Assembly: GCA_032988165.1 (NCBI GenBank)
Contig: JANTQF010000267.1
Coordinates: 1 to 48,090 of the forward strand
DNA: 48,090 nucleotides
Direction of reading: 5' to 3'
Origin: Emmonsiellopsis sp. PD_33
Lineage: Eukaryota; Ascomycota; Eurotiomycetes; Onygenales; Ajellomycetaceae
A model generated the notes under the pieces. That model was given only the letters and a program-made list of their open reading frames with translations. It was not told the origin of the DNA and did not search any database. Each line of letters begins with the position of its first letter. Positions within the stretch are counted from its first letter, which is position 1. Made by a program: the position numbers and the translations under genes. Shown piece by piece: positions 33,933 to 44,290 of the stretch.

Positions 33933-34461
33933 TTATTCTTTTTCTTTCTTTTTTGTTTTATAAAGATGGGATGGGATGGGGAGGGTGGAGGTGAGGGTTG
34001 GTATTTCCCCCTCCCCTCTTCTGACTACTGGTTATTTCCAAGCGAGGGCGTTCTGGAGTGGTTGGGTTTGTTGATAGATAATGTAATTAGGGGTATAATG
34101 ATATGACTTAGTGGTATGGTGTACAAGATATAAGAGCCACTTGGGAACAATCATGCAATGTAACAAAGGGGCATATGGATCTATGGACAAGGCATTCGAT
34201 CCCCCATTACTAAACAAGCCCGTAAAACGCCAAACCAATGCCTGCTAGAAGCCTCATCAGCCTCTTAATTCTGCTGTACCAACACATACAAAGGGTAAAA
34301 TAAGAAACTGTAATGAACGCAGGGAAGACTGTACCCTTCCTAGTGAAGGAGAAAAGGGATACATATATTAAGATACAACAACCTGTCCACCTGGGTATCA
34401 ATGATTTTAAAAGAAAACGCCAACCAAATAGTACAGAGGTACTGTTGCTCGATCATACACA
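33933..34461. other. convergent intergenic region
   Basis: This is the 3' flank of the EF-hand gene and of the ubiquitin protease gene. It contains a T-rich tract at about 33935-33962 and otherwise AT-rich sequence. I see no gene. Confidence 0.7.
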
Positions 34462-36654
34462 TCATGCTGCCGTGACAGCTGAAGGACCAGAGTCGTCGGC
34501 ATGGGGATAGGTCTCTTGATTACCTTCAGAAGAAGTCACAGGCGTTTTCATCGCGGGCGTAGATTGTATTTTGTCTGCTGGAGATGAGTCGTCACTGGAT
34601 GCTGACGACGCACTTGTATCAGACGCTGCAGAAACTGGCGATGAAAGTGTACCGTCCGCCGCGCAGGAAGTTGAAGACCTCGAAGAACCAGTTTGGTTTT
34701 CGGATGTGTCGAGATCGGTCGATTTAGCCTCGCTAGACGATGTATCACTGTGCAACTTGCGCCTAAGCTCCTCCAAAGCGATTCCCTCTTCAAGGTTTTG
34801 TTTCTCGTCATTATTCCGTGTTGTCGTAATCGGCAATTCGTCGATGTATTCATAAAACAGCATAAATACGCCACCCTGTGAAAGGACATTGCTCTCGCTA
34901 ACCAAGCTGACATCTTCGTCACTAAGCCTGAACCAGTGTTCCGTTTTCTCCTTCTCGCCATCGGCATCAAGAACAGCCTGAGGTACTGGCGCAGGGAATG
35001 ATTCCATAGAATATTTCCGATAACAGATGTAGTGTCCGTTCTCATGCCGGCCATAGTGAGTTACGACAGCGCGAAGCTCATACCGTTGGTTGCTGGCTCC
35101 AACGCTAGCTCCACTGCTGCGTGGAAGCATAGACTTTGATGGATCAATACTCCATAGTTCAGCTGCCTCATGTGAATCCTCAGTCAACTTTTCTCCTAAA
35201 CACCATTCACCCAAGTCCAAAGTCGTTGGAAACCTCACATCAGCATAATTCTTTCGGAGGGCGCCCGTCATTTCGTTGAATACGCTTCGGTTCACATGGA
35301 TGACGAGCGATTTTGGCGCTCTTGCAATGACAGCTTGTCTAGATTTTGTCGAGGATACGCGGTTCCGGGGGGGGATATGGCATTTGTTGGACAAAGTTTT
35401 GTCAGAGAAGTCTTCCTCATCGAGTGCTTCTTGGACAACCTTTAACCTTGTCTCTGCCGAGTTTCGAAGAGCTTCCGTCAGCTGGGGTGGACTGGATTCG
35501 CCTTCAAGTTCGGCATCAGTGTCAATTTGCTCGAGCAATTGTTTTAATTGACCCTTGGTTCGTAGAAGTGTGCATTTCGCACATTCTACGCCTTCAATAG
35601 GTTCTAATGTTGTGTATTCGTCTAGACATTCTCGCACATCGTATTCCCAATTCGAGCCAAGTGGGACTGTGAGGCAGTTAAATGGTATAAGGGAGAGTCC
35701 TTCCGTCCACCCACAGCTCATACATCCGACCCGTTGGGCGAGCAGACCTTCCAGTGGGTTACGGAAAGTACACGTGTATTCTCCGTATCTAGGCTCTTTA
35801 AGCTCATCGTTCACTTGCCTCCCCTCATAGGCAGGGAAGGGTCCAACTTTGTGGTCATTCCGTTTGGGATCAACAAATCTCAATCCGGCATCACTGGTAA
35901 GTCCTTTCGAAGCCTGTCGTATTTCCTTGTCAACCTGGTCAATAACCTTCGAGAAATACTCCTGCGCATCTTGCTGCTGCCAACTGCTCATTGACTTGAG
36001 TTCCGGAGGGGTCCACAGTTTCCGACCGCTATACAATGGGCTGTTCAACTTGTCGATAATGTCCTTGAGAGCGGTATGTGTCGAAAACGGATCCCGACCC
36101 TCCAACTCCTTCATATTCCCAGCCAAGAACCTATCCAAGGACCGCAGTGAAGCAAACCCCTGAATAACACTATTCTGATAACAAGAATTGTCCCAGTTCC
36201 CAAGTCCCGGAGGACATGACTCCTTGAGACCCAAGAAAGCCTGGCCGATGCCAGAAAAGCTCCTAGCTCGGGGGAAAGTTGTGAGAAATGAATCTGTATT
36301 CAAGCCGAAAATCCGTTGCATTGCGTCACTCTTGGCCGTTTGCCGTGCTTTGCCTCTTAACATCGAAGTAGCTTCCAACCCAGAGCCGTCTCCAGAATCG
36401 CCACCCTTATCTAAAGCAAAAATAATCCGCGACGGAGTGAGGAAGACGAATATATTCCACAGGCTTTGGAAGAAGGAGGATGCGAGGGTGTCGATGTTCT
36501 TCAGGATATAGTAGCCCAAGACCACGGATATTCCAAAGTACGCTATCTTCGAGCTATCAGGGAGCCATTGGGCGTAACGCTCATGGTGGTTGCTATCCCG
36601 CAGCGGAGTGAAATGGTGACGGTGGAAGTGGTTGGAATCCGCAGGGCCGGGCAT
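34462..36654 (-). CDS. ubp1: membrane-anchored ubiquitin-specific protease, UBP1 type
   Basis: This is a cysteine protease that removes ubiquitin from proteins. It is a single exon of 730 residues. The N terminus is His-rich and polar, followed by a probable membrane segment at about residues 37-54, placing the enzyme on an intracellular membrane such as the ER. The Cys box is GLGNWDNSCYQNSVIQ with catalytic Cys158. A QQQDAQEYF helix, paired Cys (CMSCGW and CAKC) of the fingers, and the His box YGRHENGHYICYRK follow. The C-terminal 110 residues are Ser/Thr-rich and probably disordered. The Cys box has NWDNS where most family members have NLGNT, but the key Cys, His and Asn positions are kept. 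It is convergent with the EF-hand gene and divergent from ALB1. Confidence 0.92.
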   Translation of the reverse strand: MPGPADSNHFHRHHFTPLRDSNHHERYAQWLPDSSKIAYFGISVVLGYYILKNIDTLASSFFQSLWNIFVFLTPSRIIFALDKGGDSGDGSGLEATSMLRGKARQTAKSDAMQRIFGLNTDSFLTTFPRARSFSGIGQAFLGLKESCPPGLGNWDNSCYQNSVIQGFASLRSLDRFLAGNMKELEGRDPFSTHTALKDIIDKLNSPLYSGRKLWTPPELKSMSSWQQQDAQEYFSKVIDQVDKEIRQASKGLTSDAGLRFVDPKRNDHKVGPFPAYEGRQVNDELKEPRYGEYTCTFRNPLEGLLAQRVGCMSCGWTEGLSLIPFNCLTVPLGSNWEYDVRECLDEYTTLEPIEGVECAKCTLLRTKGQLKQLLEQIDTDAELEGESSPPQLTEALRNSAETRLKVVQEALDEEDFSDKTLSNKCHIPPRNRVSSTKSRQAVIARAPKSLVIHVNRSVFNEMTGALRKNYADVRFPTTLDLGEWCLGEKLTEDSHEAAELWSIDPSKSMLPRSSGASVGASNQRYELRAVVTHYGRHENGHYICYRKYSMESFPAPVPQAVLDADGEKEKTEHWFRLSDEDVSLVSESNVLSQGGVFMLFYEYIDELPITTTRNNDEKQNLEEGIALEELRRKLHSDTSSSEAKSTDLDTSENQTGSSRSSTSCAADGTLSSPVSAASDTSASSASSDDSSPADKIQSTPAMKTPVTSSEGNQETYPHADDSGPSAVTAA

Positions 36655-37021
36655 ATTTCAAGCGGGACGAGCGGCTGGAGGAGGAGGCAGTTGATGCTGG
36701 GAAAGGCATCAGGGCTTGTCACGATGGCAGGACACGGACACTGTTGGCTATCCGCATGTTCAGACCTAGGCACTGTGTGTCTCGATGGGCAGAGAGGCAA
36801 AGGCTCAAGCGGATGGATGGTGAAGCTGATGTCGAAGCCAGCGGAAGGCGAGATGTCTGGGGCGTTTTGTATGGAGAGGGCGCTAGGCCGCTCTGGGGCT
36901 AGCGTGGTAACTGCGCAGATGGTCGCTATGGGCTGCTGGGAATTTTGGCGGACAACTCAACGGCGGAAAAGATGCAATCGTAAATATTATCCCCAGTCTG
37001 GCAGACAGAGAAACCGCAAAA
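36655..37021. promoter_or_regulatory. divergent promoter of UBP1 and ALB1
   Basis: The 367 bases between the two start codons must contain both promoters. The frame at 36466-37227 on the plus strand overlaps this region and UBP1 but is a shadow. I see no clear motif. Confidence 0.45.
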
Positions 37022-37689
37022 ATGGCGAAAACTGCGAAACCAAAGGCAAATGCCGCCTGTACGTTACTGTCCTATGGCATACCCTTATCCCGCACCACCT
37101 GTTATACTCCGATACTAACCTCGTTCTCCTTGTCTGCAGCAAAATCCGTCCGCTCCAGGGCCGCAAAGCGGGCTGCTTCTCCGACGATCAACCTCGACAA
37201 ATCATTAACAAACCTTCCCCGGCCTGAACCAACACCTAGACCGGCTATTCTATCCGCGCAACACAATGCTGGTATTTCGAAAAAGTCTAAATCGAAACAG
37301 ATGACAAGAGCGCAGAAGAGACGCCAGGAGAAAGGACTAGAGCGGGCGGAGATTGTGATGGATAAGACTGAGACAAAGGTGGCCAAGAGTATGGGCAGAG
37401 GGAGAGTAGTCAAAGCCCGAAGCGTAAGATAGAATTGATACCTATGACTTGTTGTTTACGCACTAACATGAGACAGGCGCCATGGGAGGAATTAAATGAG
37501 AAAGCCCTTGCTGCACAGACCAAGCATCTCTCCAGGGACGACGCAGACATCGACGATGCGATGGATGAAGATGAACAAAAACAGACATCCTCGCGGCCAG
37601 CGACGAAAAGTTCAAAATCTTCAGCACCACCACAGAAACCCGTGTCGGATCAAAAGTTTGAGTTCGAAGAGGATGGAGAAATCACCTAA
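37022..37689 (+). CDS. alb1: ribosome biogenesis protein Alb1
   Basis: Alb1 binds Arx1 on pre-60S ribosomal particles and travels with them from nucleus to cytoplasm. Exons 37022-37058, 37140-37423 and 37477-37689 give 177 residues. The first exon codes 12 residues, MAKTAKPKANAA; the first intron is phase 1, the second phase 0. The protein is small and highly basic in its first two thirds, with a nuclear-signal-like SKKSKSKQMTRAQKRRQEKGLERAE stretch, and acidic near the end. This matches the Alb1 family in size and charge. Its stop codon is 113 bases from that of VPS16 on the other strand, so the 3' untranslated regions probably overlap. Confidence 0.88.
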
Positions 37690-37802
37690 AGACGACTTGA
37701 TATTGTGTGGTATCTGACATTTCGCGGAACAAAAAATCATGAAATGAAAACAAAGGAGAAAAGAAAAGTACTTTATGCAAACGAACAGACAGGACCCGCT
37801 TC

Positions 37803-40655
37803 TTATTTCTTCGGCCTTAGCTGGTTGATCATCCGATCGATTTCGCCCACCACATTACCGGATGCGCGTGGCCTGAGCAGCTCAAGGGCGTTAACATCTT
37901 TGGCCTTCAAAGCCTCTTCTCCGGCTTTGACCACCATCCCGCACTTCACCCACATCTCAATTCTCTCTGCGACGGGCAAGTTGGTGCATTTCGGGATAAA
38001 TACTGAGGCAAGCTTTGTGTTTCCCGCGCCCAAGATCTCGTTGTAAAATGGCTAAGCGGGTTATTTTGTGTCAGCAGCGGCGTCAATAGCATGGATATAT
38101 ATATAGATTAATGAATGAATCTGAGTCATGACTTACCTCCCATCCGATTGGAGACTTCTTCGGTTTCGCAAGTTCCTCGAGCTCACCCCAGTCACGTTTG
38201 GCTACCAAGGCCCTCAATCTCACCCACCAAAAAGCCTTCTCCGGTACCTTGAATTCGCTCTGTATTTTGCTGGCCCGTTTCCCATACCCGGCTTTAATTA
38301 GCCTATATATGGTCTCGTTTATGCTCAACCCGATAAATTCATTGCCCCCATCGGCAACATCCTTGTCCAATCCTTCCTGAATTTTCAACAATTGTGCCGC
38401 TTCTGTTAGCGCTTTCTGATGCGACTGCACACTTGCATCCCTAGAATCCACGAGTAATCGAGATGCCAGTCGTAGCTTATCTCCCACGGCTTGAACATCG
38501 GACTGTGCCAGGGCGTCTCTCAATAGGAGGTTGGATCCGTCAACCGGCCTATCGTCCTGGTAATATAAGTCTTTAAGTAGCTCCACATCCTGTGACTTCG
38601 CAGAAGCCTCCACTAGGGCAGACGCGACTGGCCTGCTGTTGATTGTTCGGAAAAAGCTTGCTAGGGGAAGCTTTCGTTTGAGTTGCAATAGGACGAAAAA
38701 TATGAGATCCGTATCGCCGCTTTCTATAGATTTGTCGAGGGCAAGGTCATCCTCTTCCATGTTAAGAAGTAAAGGCACTTGTCTGCCAGCCCGTGGCTCA
38801 TGGTTAAGGAGCTGCGTGGCTAAATGAGCACGACCCTCGTCGTAGGCCGATTGTGCTATCGATTCGAATGAGATCCCGCGTTTTCCTTGGAGTTTCTGGA
38901 CGACCAAGCCACAGATGGTGTCATCATCCTCAGTTGAGGTCCTGACCTTTTGGCTTGCCCAATGGACATAGATTTTATCGGTGGGGAGGTGAAGATATTC
39001 CGAAACACGAATTGCAAGCAGGTATTCGTGCCTATTGATCAATCGCTCAATCAACTTCTCCGGAGTAAGACGTAGATACTGTTCATATGAAATAGGTATC
39101 CCAATCTGGTAGTCCCGCACCGCATTCAGGACACGCAGTCTTTCGCACATGTCCACAAACTCATCGCTGTTATACAGGTCAATTACCGACTTTCCAAAAG
39201 ATGCTGCTTTCAGTAGTTGTTTCTGCCAATGCGCGTTAAATTCCTGTCCTGCTGCCTTGACGCAGGTATCAACGGCCTCGAGGAGATTTGGTTTAATGTG
39301 CTGGATATTGTCGTCGGCTTTGGGTGATTTCTTTTCTAAGAGACCAACGGAATCAAGGAGAACCGAGGCGGGGGATGTCGACCCCAACCTAAATACTTCT
39401 TCGGTAACATCTATGCGTGTTTTAGTTTGCGTTCATATCTGTAGTATTAGGGGATAACGTACCTGGTACTTTATGAAGAAATTCGCAAGTATCGTTCGTA
39501 AGTAGCCTCACACCATCAAAATCTGGTATGATGTGGACGCGACCATCGTAAAAATATCTAAAATGAGGTCAATACCGAGGCCGATAAGTGCTTGGTTAGA
39601 GAAGGCCAACCTAGCCGCTGCTCCATTCGGACCAACCATATGGACCTCATCTTCCCATGAAAGAACCACCGAATCATTGCCGCACCACACCACGTCCTTT
39701 GGTGGTGTTTTGGCTCCAGAATTATACTCACTCAGCTTGTTCTGAAAGTCGCTGCTGACGACCCAGACTTTGCCATCACCGGTATATAAGGCAACGAACC
39801 GGCCGTTAGGAGAAACGCTAACATGTTTGAAGGGACCATTTTGTAGCATACGGTCCTCCGCTTCCGTGGCGTCTACAACATAAATAGTTTCGTTGATTGC
39901 AAGTAGAGCTTCAACCGAACGAGAGAGTGTGTAGGCTGGAGGAATCAAAGACCATGAGGATACATCACCCTCTGGTGGTGACGCGAGCAACTTTGGACGT
40001 GGCTCGTCATAGCGAGAAACAGCCACAAGCTGGTTGTTGTATAAGAGAGCCACAAACCCAGAAGACCAGAAACGGCACGATTTCACACCATGCTCCTCTG
40101 CAGCCTATGTTCGGTTAGTATATAAGCGTCGATAGAACTAATAGAAAATGGCCATACGCTTCCAAGAGAAAACGGTGAGAAATCTCCATGCAGGCCGTAA
40201 TAGCAACGAACGGTGCCATCTTCGGTTATCACCAGTAGCTTCTCATCGTCTGACCAACCTAGGCCTCGGATAGACCCATGCTCCCACTAAATGAAAAATC
40301 AGTACGGATGATTTGATGGGTGGGATGTTTTAATATATTTCATACATTAATTCGGCTAATTCGTTTGCCAGAACATGAATAAATATCAATATATGACTTC
40401 GCTGTTTGCGGATCCCTGTATCTGTGGAGCTTGCTTTCGTCGCGATAGAGAGCTGTCGCGAGTATTAGAAAGGAGCAAATGATAGGATATTTAGCTTTGA
40501 GAGTGATTACCTATTGCCCCTCCGTATGGCGCCCCCGCAACGACGAAATTTTCTAATTCGAGATCCTCATCGAAGACAGCATCGTATATTCGGATCTTCC
40601 TGTAGAACCGATCTCCCACCCTCTCCCAGTCAGCCAAAGGGTTTGTTGGAGCCAT
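37803..40655 (-). CDS. vps16: vacuolar sorting protein Vps16 (HOPS/CORVET core)
   Basis: Vps16 is a class C Vps core subunit that tethers membranes and supports SNARE-driven fusion at the vacuole. Seven exons, 40655-40511, 40452-40346, 40286-40158, 40104-39611, 39557-39463, 39410-38137 and 38051-37803, give 830 residues, the normal length. The N-terminal half is a beta-propeller, with WEHGSIRGLGWSDDEKLLVITEDGTVRCY and GDFSPFSLGS as clear blades. The C-terminal half is an alpha-solenoid with LLEAVDTCVKAAGQEF, LRVLNAVRDYQIGIPISYEQY and the terminal IPKCTNLPVAERIEMWVKCGMVVKAGEEALKAKDV block. All junctions keep phase. It is divergent from the chelatase-like gene with 376 bases between starts. Confidence 0.95.
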
Positions 40656-41031
40656 GGGAATTCCAACATTGGCATCAAACGAGAAAGTATATCGTCATGG
40701 CATCTCTCGCCCTACTTTTTAGATTAAATTCAATAAAAGGGGGGGACAACTGCAACATAGGAGTCTGGGAGGGAATGGAAGTCGAAGCTATCCCGTTGTT
40801 TGTTGGATGAGGTTGGAGAGCTTACGTGATGGACCATACACAGGATTACCGTTATAATACACATTTCTGCAGCCGTACCTTGTATATTCTGTAACGTGCA
40901 TACTATTCGGCTCACGTGACATCAACGTCAGCCAAACTCGACGCTTCCCTCCCCATATCTCTAGAGTTGAGTTTACCATCATGGCAATATTCTGCCGCTC
41001 GACAAGCTGAAATACTAACGGCTTGTATACA
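40656..41031. promoter_or_regulatory. divergent promoter of VPS16 and the chelatase-like gene, with CACGTG palindrome
   Basis: The 376 bases between start codons include TCACGTGA at 40912-40919, about 115 bases before the plus-strand start. This E-box type is bound by fungal bHLH factors such as Cbf1. Animal vacuole/lysosome genes use a similar CACGTG element, but a parallel here is only a thought. Confidence 0.5.
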
Positions 41032-42580
41032 ATGGAGTACCCCGATCTATATGACAGAGTCGAGGACCTCAGCGACATTGAGGTTGTCCTTCTTCTTTCC
41101 CTCATCGCCAACGAGCATTGTGTCATCGACACAGAAAGGAATGCTGTTGATGACCTTGAAAATGAATTGATCTTGGTATTTCAATTTCTAGGAGGCAGTT
41201 TGTTTCGAGCCTTAAGCTAATATCTGTCAGGTTGCACAAAATATATTTGGCCTTACCTACGCTGTTTTGAACTGTTCTCCAGACACCACTCTGGACGAAT
41301 TCAGCAATGCAGTGCTCTTTCAGGACACGATCAGGCCAGATTACGACAGGCTGTCAACACTTACAAGTGGTGATACTGATAGAGTAAGATTACTCTTTTA
41401 TTATCGAGCTTTCAATTTCTTCAAGTCTTCGTTTTCTTTTCTCCCACAAGCCATGTATTTAACATATTGCTTATCGCTCCTATAACATACACATTACACT
41501 GTCTAATGCTGTCATAGAGTGCGGAACGGCTACCGTTCCGAAGTGGGAGAGCTTCCCGGGATAAATCTAGTTCGCAACTACGAACTAGCATCCTCGATGA
41601 TCGTAAGGTGGTGAACGTTGTCATTGCCAAAAACTTCGACCAGACCTCCAACGATGTCCAAATACAGGCACTTGAAGTAGGCACATTTTAAAATATCGCT
41701 TTGATTTAGAAAATGACTGAAAATGTATACAGCTCATCCGCACCAAACGAATATATACACGAACCGCTGTCCATAGTGCACCGGCAAGCTTTCTCTTCAT
41801 TCCACTTGTTGAGTCCAAATCCCGCGCTCTATCCTCATTATTCAACCGTCACTTGGTGAACTCTCTTCCTCCGTTTAATTATAAATTCGAGTACTAAACT
41901 ATTGGCAGATTGATCACTTTTTTATTTCATACTACCATGATCCCCAAGATGGATTTCCAAATCTTGAGGACGATACCGGATGGTTCTCTGATGATCAAGG
42001 ATCAATGTCCTCCGTTGTCCACAAACCGAGTATAACGCTATCAAAGGATCCCGACCAAGCATACATGATTCGGGAAGAGGTATTATTCCTATCTATTTTT
42101 ATTGTTTTCGGCATCTTTCAAAGTGGATCATTTTTCTCTGACGGATATGCAGCATCTCAACATATTCCGGGGCCTCAGCAGCCGTGTAACCTCCTCGGCA
42201 GATGTAAATGCCTACCTTCAAAACATTGTGATCTTTCTCAGGATGAATCGAGGAGTTGCAGGTGGAATATCAGCGGCTGCTACGCGCCATTTCCATTTAC
42301 TTGCTAGGTGAGCTAGCAATCTTTGATACTAGTAGTTATCCCAGTCACTTATATTTATAGATGTCTTGCGCCATTACAACGAACCAATTTCATCGTTCCT
42401 TCCTTGGTAGATGTTGCCGCCAGAAGAGTTTATCGTCACCGTATTGCAGTTGCTGAACCAGGAAATGATCGAAGTTTAATGTATGGCAGCACATTCAAAG
42501 CCGTCGATATGGTATTGGCAGAGGCAACCCCAGAGGCGATTATCGAGGAAGTGTTGGCAGAAGTCGAAGCGCCCTTATAA
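41032..42580 (+). CDS. Mg-chelatase/MoxR-like AAA-fold protein lacking ATPase motifs
   Basis: The function is unknown. Fungal members are often named magnesium chelatase, although fungi make no chlorophyll. Seven exons, 41032-41175, 41231-41383, 41518-41676, 41733-41855, 41909-42079, 42153-42307 and 42361-42580, give 374 residues. The overall order fits a MoxR/ChlI AAA protein: an N-terminal helical part, the strand and helix VVNVVIAKNFDQ..VQIQALELIRTKRIYTRT, the sensor-like FLFIPLV, and a C-terminal lid with IVIFLRMNRGVAGGISAAATRHFHLLARCLAPL and DVAARRVYRHRI. No Walker A (GxxGxGKS) is present in any exon, and the Walker B acid after the Asp is Gln (Asp140-Gln141). It is therefore probably not an ATPase. 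The intron 42080-42152 was placed by its phase and CTGAC branch-like site. Confidence 0.82.
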
Positions 42581-43275
42581 TGGACGATGAAATCGGCCGT
42601 CATTGCGTAATAGTCTTTACCGTTCCCAGGAAACCTATTTTATATCGCCTTGAAGGAACGGACAGCCATCGATAAGGGTACAAATATTCTCGGCCCTCTT
42701 ATCTTCCTAACGTGCTATTTACAGGCATAGTCGACCATTTCCAAGGTCTCCTAGCCAACGAGACCTCGACTATCGACCACAAACTGCGGCAACTTTCCGG
42801 GGTATCTCAGCATGAAGTCACGTTTAGACTACGTTTTGCGCTATCTAGGGCTGTGGCAACAATCAAGGGCCATCTTGGCCCCGCCGGATTTCGGACCGCC
42901 TCTCTCCACTCCTTGTATAGCCGTGGGACATGGTTTCCAATGGCGTATTACTCTCACCGGGATAGACAATCTTCGACGTCAGGCTCTGAGGCGGTCTTCG
43001 GAAAGACCATCTCTATCAGTATCCTCAAGGAAGGATGTGCAACCTCAGGTCGTTCCTCCCTGTGAGCATTGTGCTGCTCTCGCTGGGTTGCAATGTCCAA
43101 CCAAGGAAGCAAGCAAGCAAGGAAGGCACAGGGTGCTGATTTCCTACAGACCAAAACAGTCGGATACTCCTCCACTGTTTTGACATATATTATATCCGGC
43201 CAGAGTGGTGCAGTTTTATTTTACGACGCTATCAAGAGATACTATTTCGTTTCCTAGCTTTGCAGAATTAGAACC
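42581..43275. other. intergenic region with an unassigned spliced-looking open frame
   Basis: The stop codon of the chelatase-like gene overlaps an ATG (TAATG at 42578-42582), whose frame ends after 32 codons. A clean intron-like element lies at 42676-42722 (GTACAA..CTAAC..TTACAG), followed by open sequence to about 43060 in two frames. I could not find a start, and neither frame resembles a known family. It may be a non-coding leader of the next gene, an eroded gene or a real small gene. Confidence 0.35.
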
Positions 43276-44290
43276 ATGGGCATTTCAGATCCCGGGGGTA
43301 GCGAAGTGGAGAGTTGGGGTGAATTGGATGAACTAGATGAATACGATGAGCGGAGACGTCCTACATTTTATGTAAGTATAACCGTGACACTAATATCCAA
43401 TTCTCTCTTGCATTTCTGAATACCTACTTTCGATCAGAGCCCTTGATCTGGAGGCGATGCTAATGTCCCACTCAATTTCTCAGTTGCCCAACATCCTCCC
43501 TGCATCATTCCCACCCAACCTGCCTGAGTACCTCCGGAACAAATATTCCCATGTCGATATGTGCTACAAATTCCTGTGGCACATTTGGTGCGTCCAACTT
43601 CAGCTCCCGGCAGCCCGTAACTACTGGAACATCAAAGCAGCCCATGACTTCTGGTGCGAGATGGGCCCCAAGACATTTGAGGGACGACAGTACGGATGGA
43701 GCGAAACCTGGATCGCCGACGCACTCACCACGCTCCTAAGCCAACTAAACAGTATGAAAGCCATGGGTACGAGGGAGACGGCGGGAAAGGAGGGAATGCA
43801 AATGTTGGGGAAACAAGTTCTCAGTAATTTGAACTACGCTGTTTCTGAGGATAGGCCGTTGACGGATGACGAAATGAAGATGGCGTTGGATGTTGCGAGA
43901 GCCGATATTGAAAATGGGTATTATTTGAGTGATGAGGATGCGCTGCGAACGAGGGTACGTGAGGATATTAGAAAACGGGTGGAGCGACTTAACAGCCAAA
44001 TGGACCTGGACGGTGGTGCGCCTATGGGCGAGAGGGGAAACAGCCTCGAGCTTCCACGCCAACTCAAAAGGGACAACGAGACGGCAAAGACACAGGAGTT
44101 GGCGAAAGGGGAACAGAATGCGAGGAGTTTCACTGGGTCCATACCAGATATCTTGAATCCCAGCGAATCCTTGTTGGCCCATCCTTCCACTAATAGCGGA
44201 ATCTATTCACCACACCCAACTCCTTATGAACCCAAAGAGGATGAAAACATCTCATTCAAGAATGAGTCGTCAAATCGAAGAGCAGCGTGA
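43276..44290 (+). CDS. conserved-looking hypothetical protein
   Basis: I do not recognise the family. Exons 43276-43371 and 43484-44290 give 300 residues, joined in phase 0 by an intron with GTAAGT and a late GCTAAT..CTCAG. A nearer acceptor at 43437 would hit a stop in this phase. Exon 1 is acidic (ELDELDEYDE) and ends with RRRPTFY. Exon 2 opens with a Trp/Tyr/Cys-rich helical part (YRNK-like, MCYKFLWHIWCVQLQLPAARNYW, HDFWCEMGPKTF) that looks like a folded core. A long charged helix with SEDRPLTDDEMKMALDVARADIENGYYLSDEDALR follows, then a polar Ser/Asn/Pro tail. No signal peptide or membrane segment is visible, so it is probably intracellular. Confidence 0.65.

Noticed and set aside
36466..37227. 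253-codon open frame on the plus strand across UBP1 and ALB1
   Set aside because: It overlaps the 5' end of the clear UBP1 gene on the other strand and the true first exons of ALB1 in another frame; it is a shadow.
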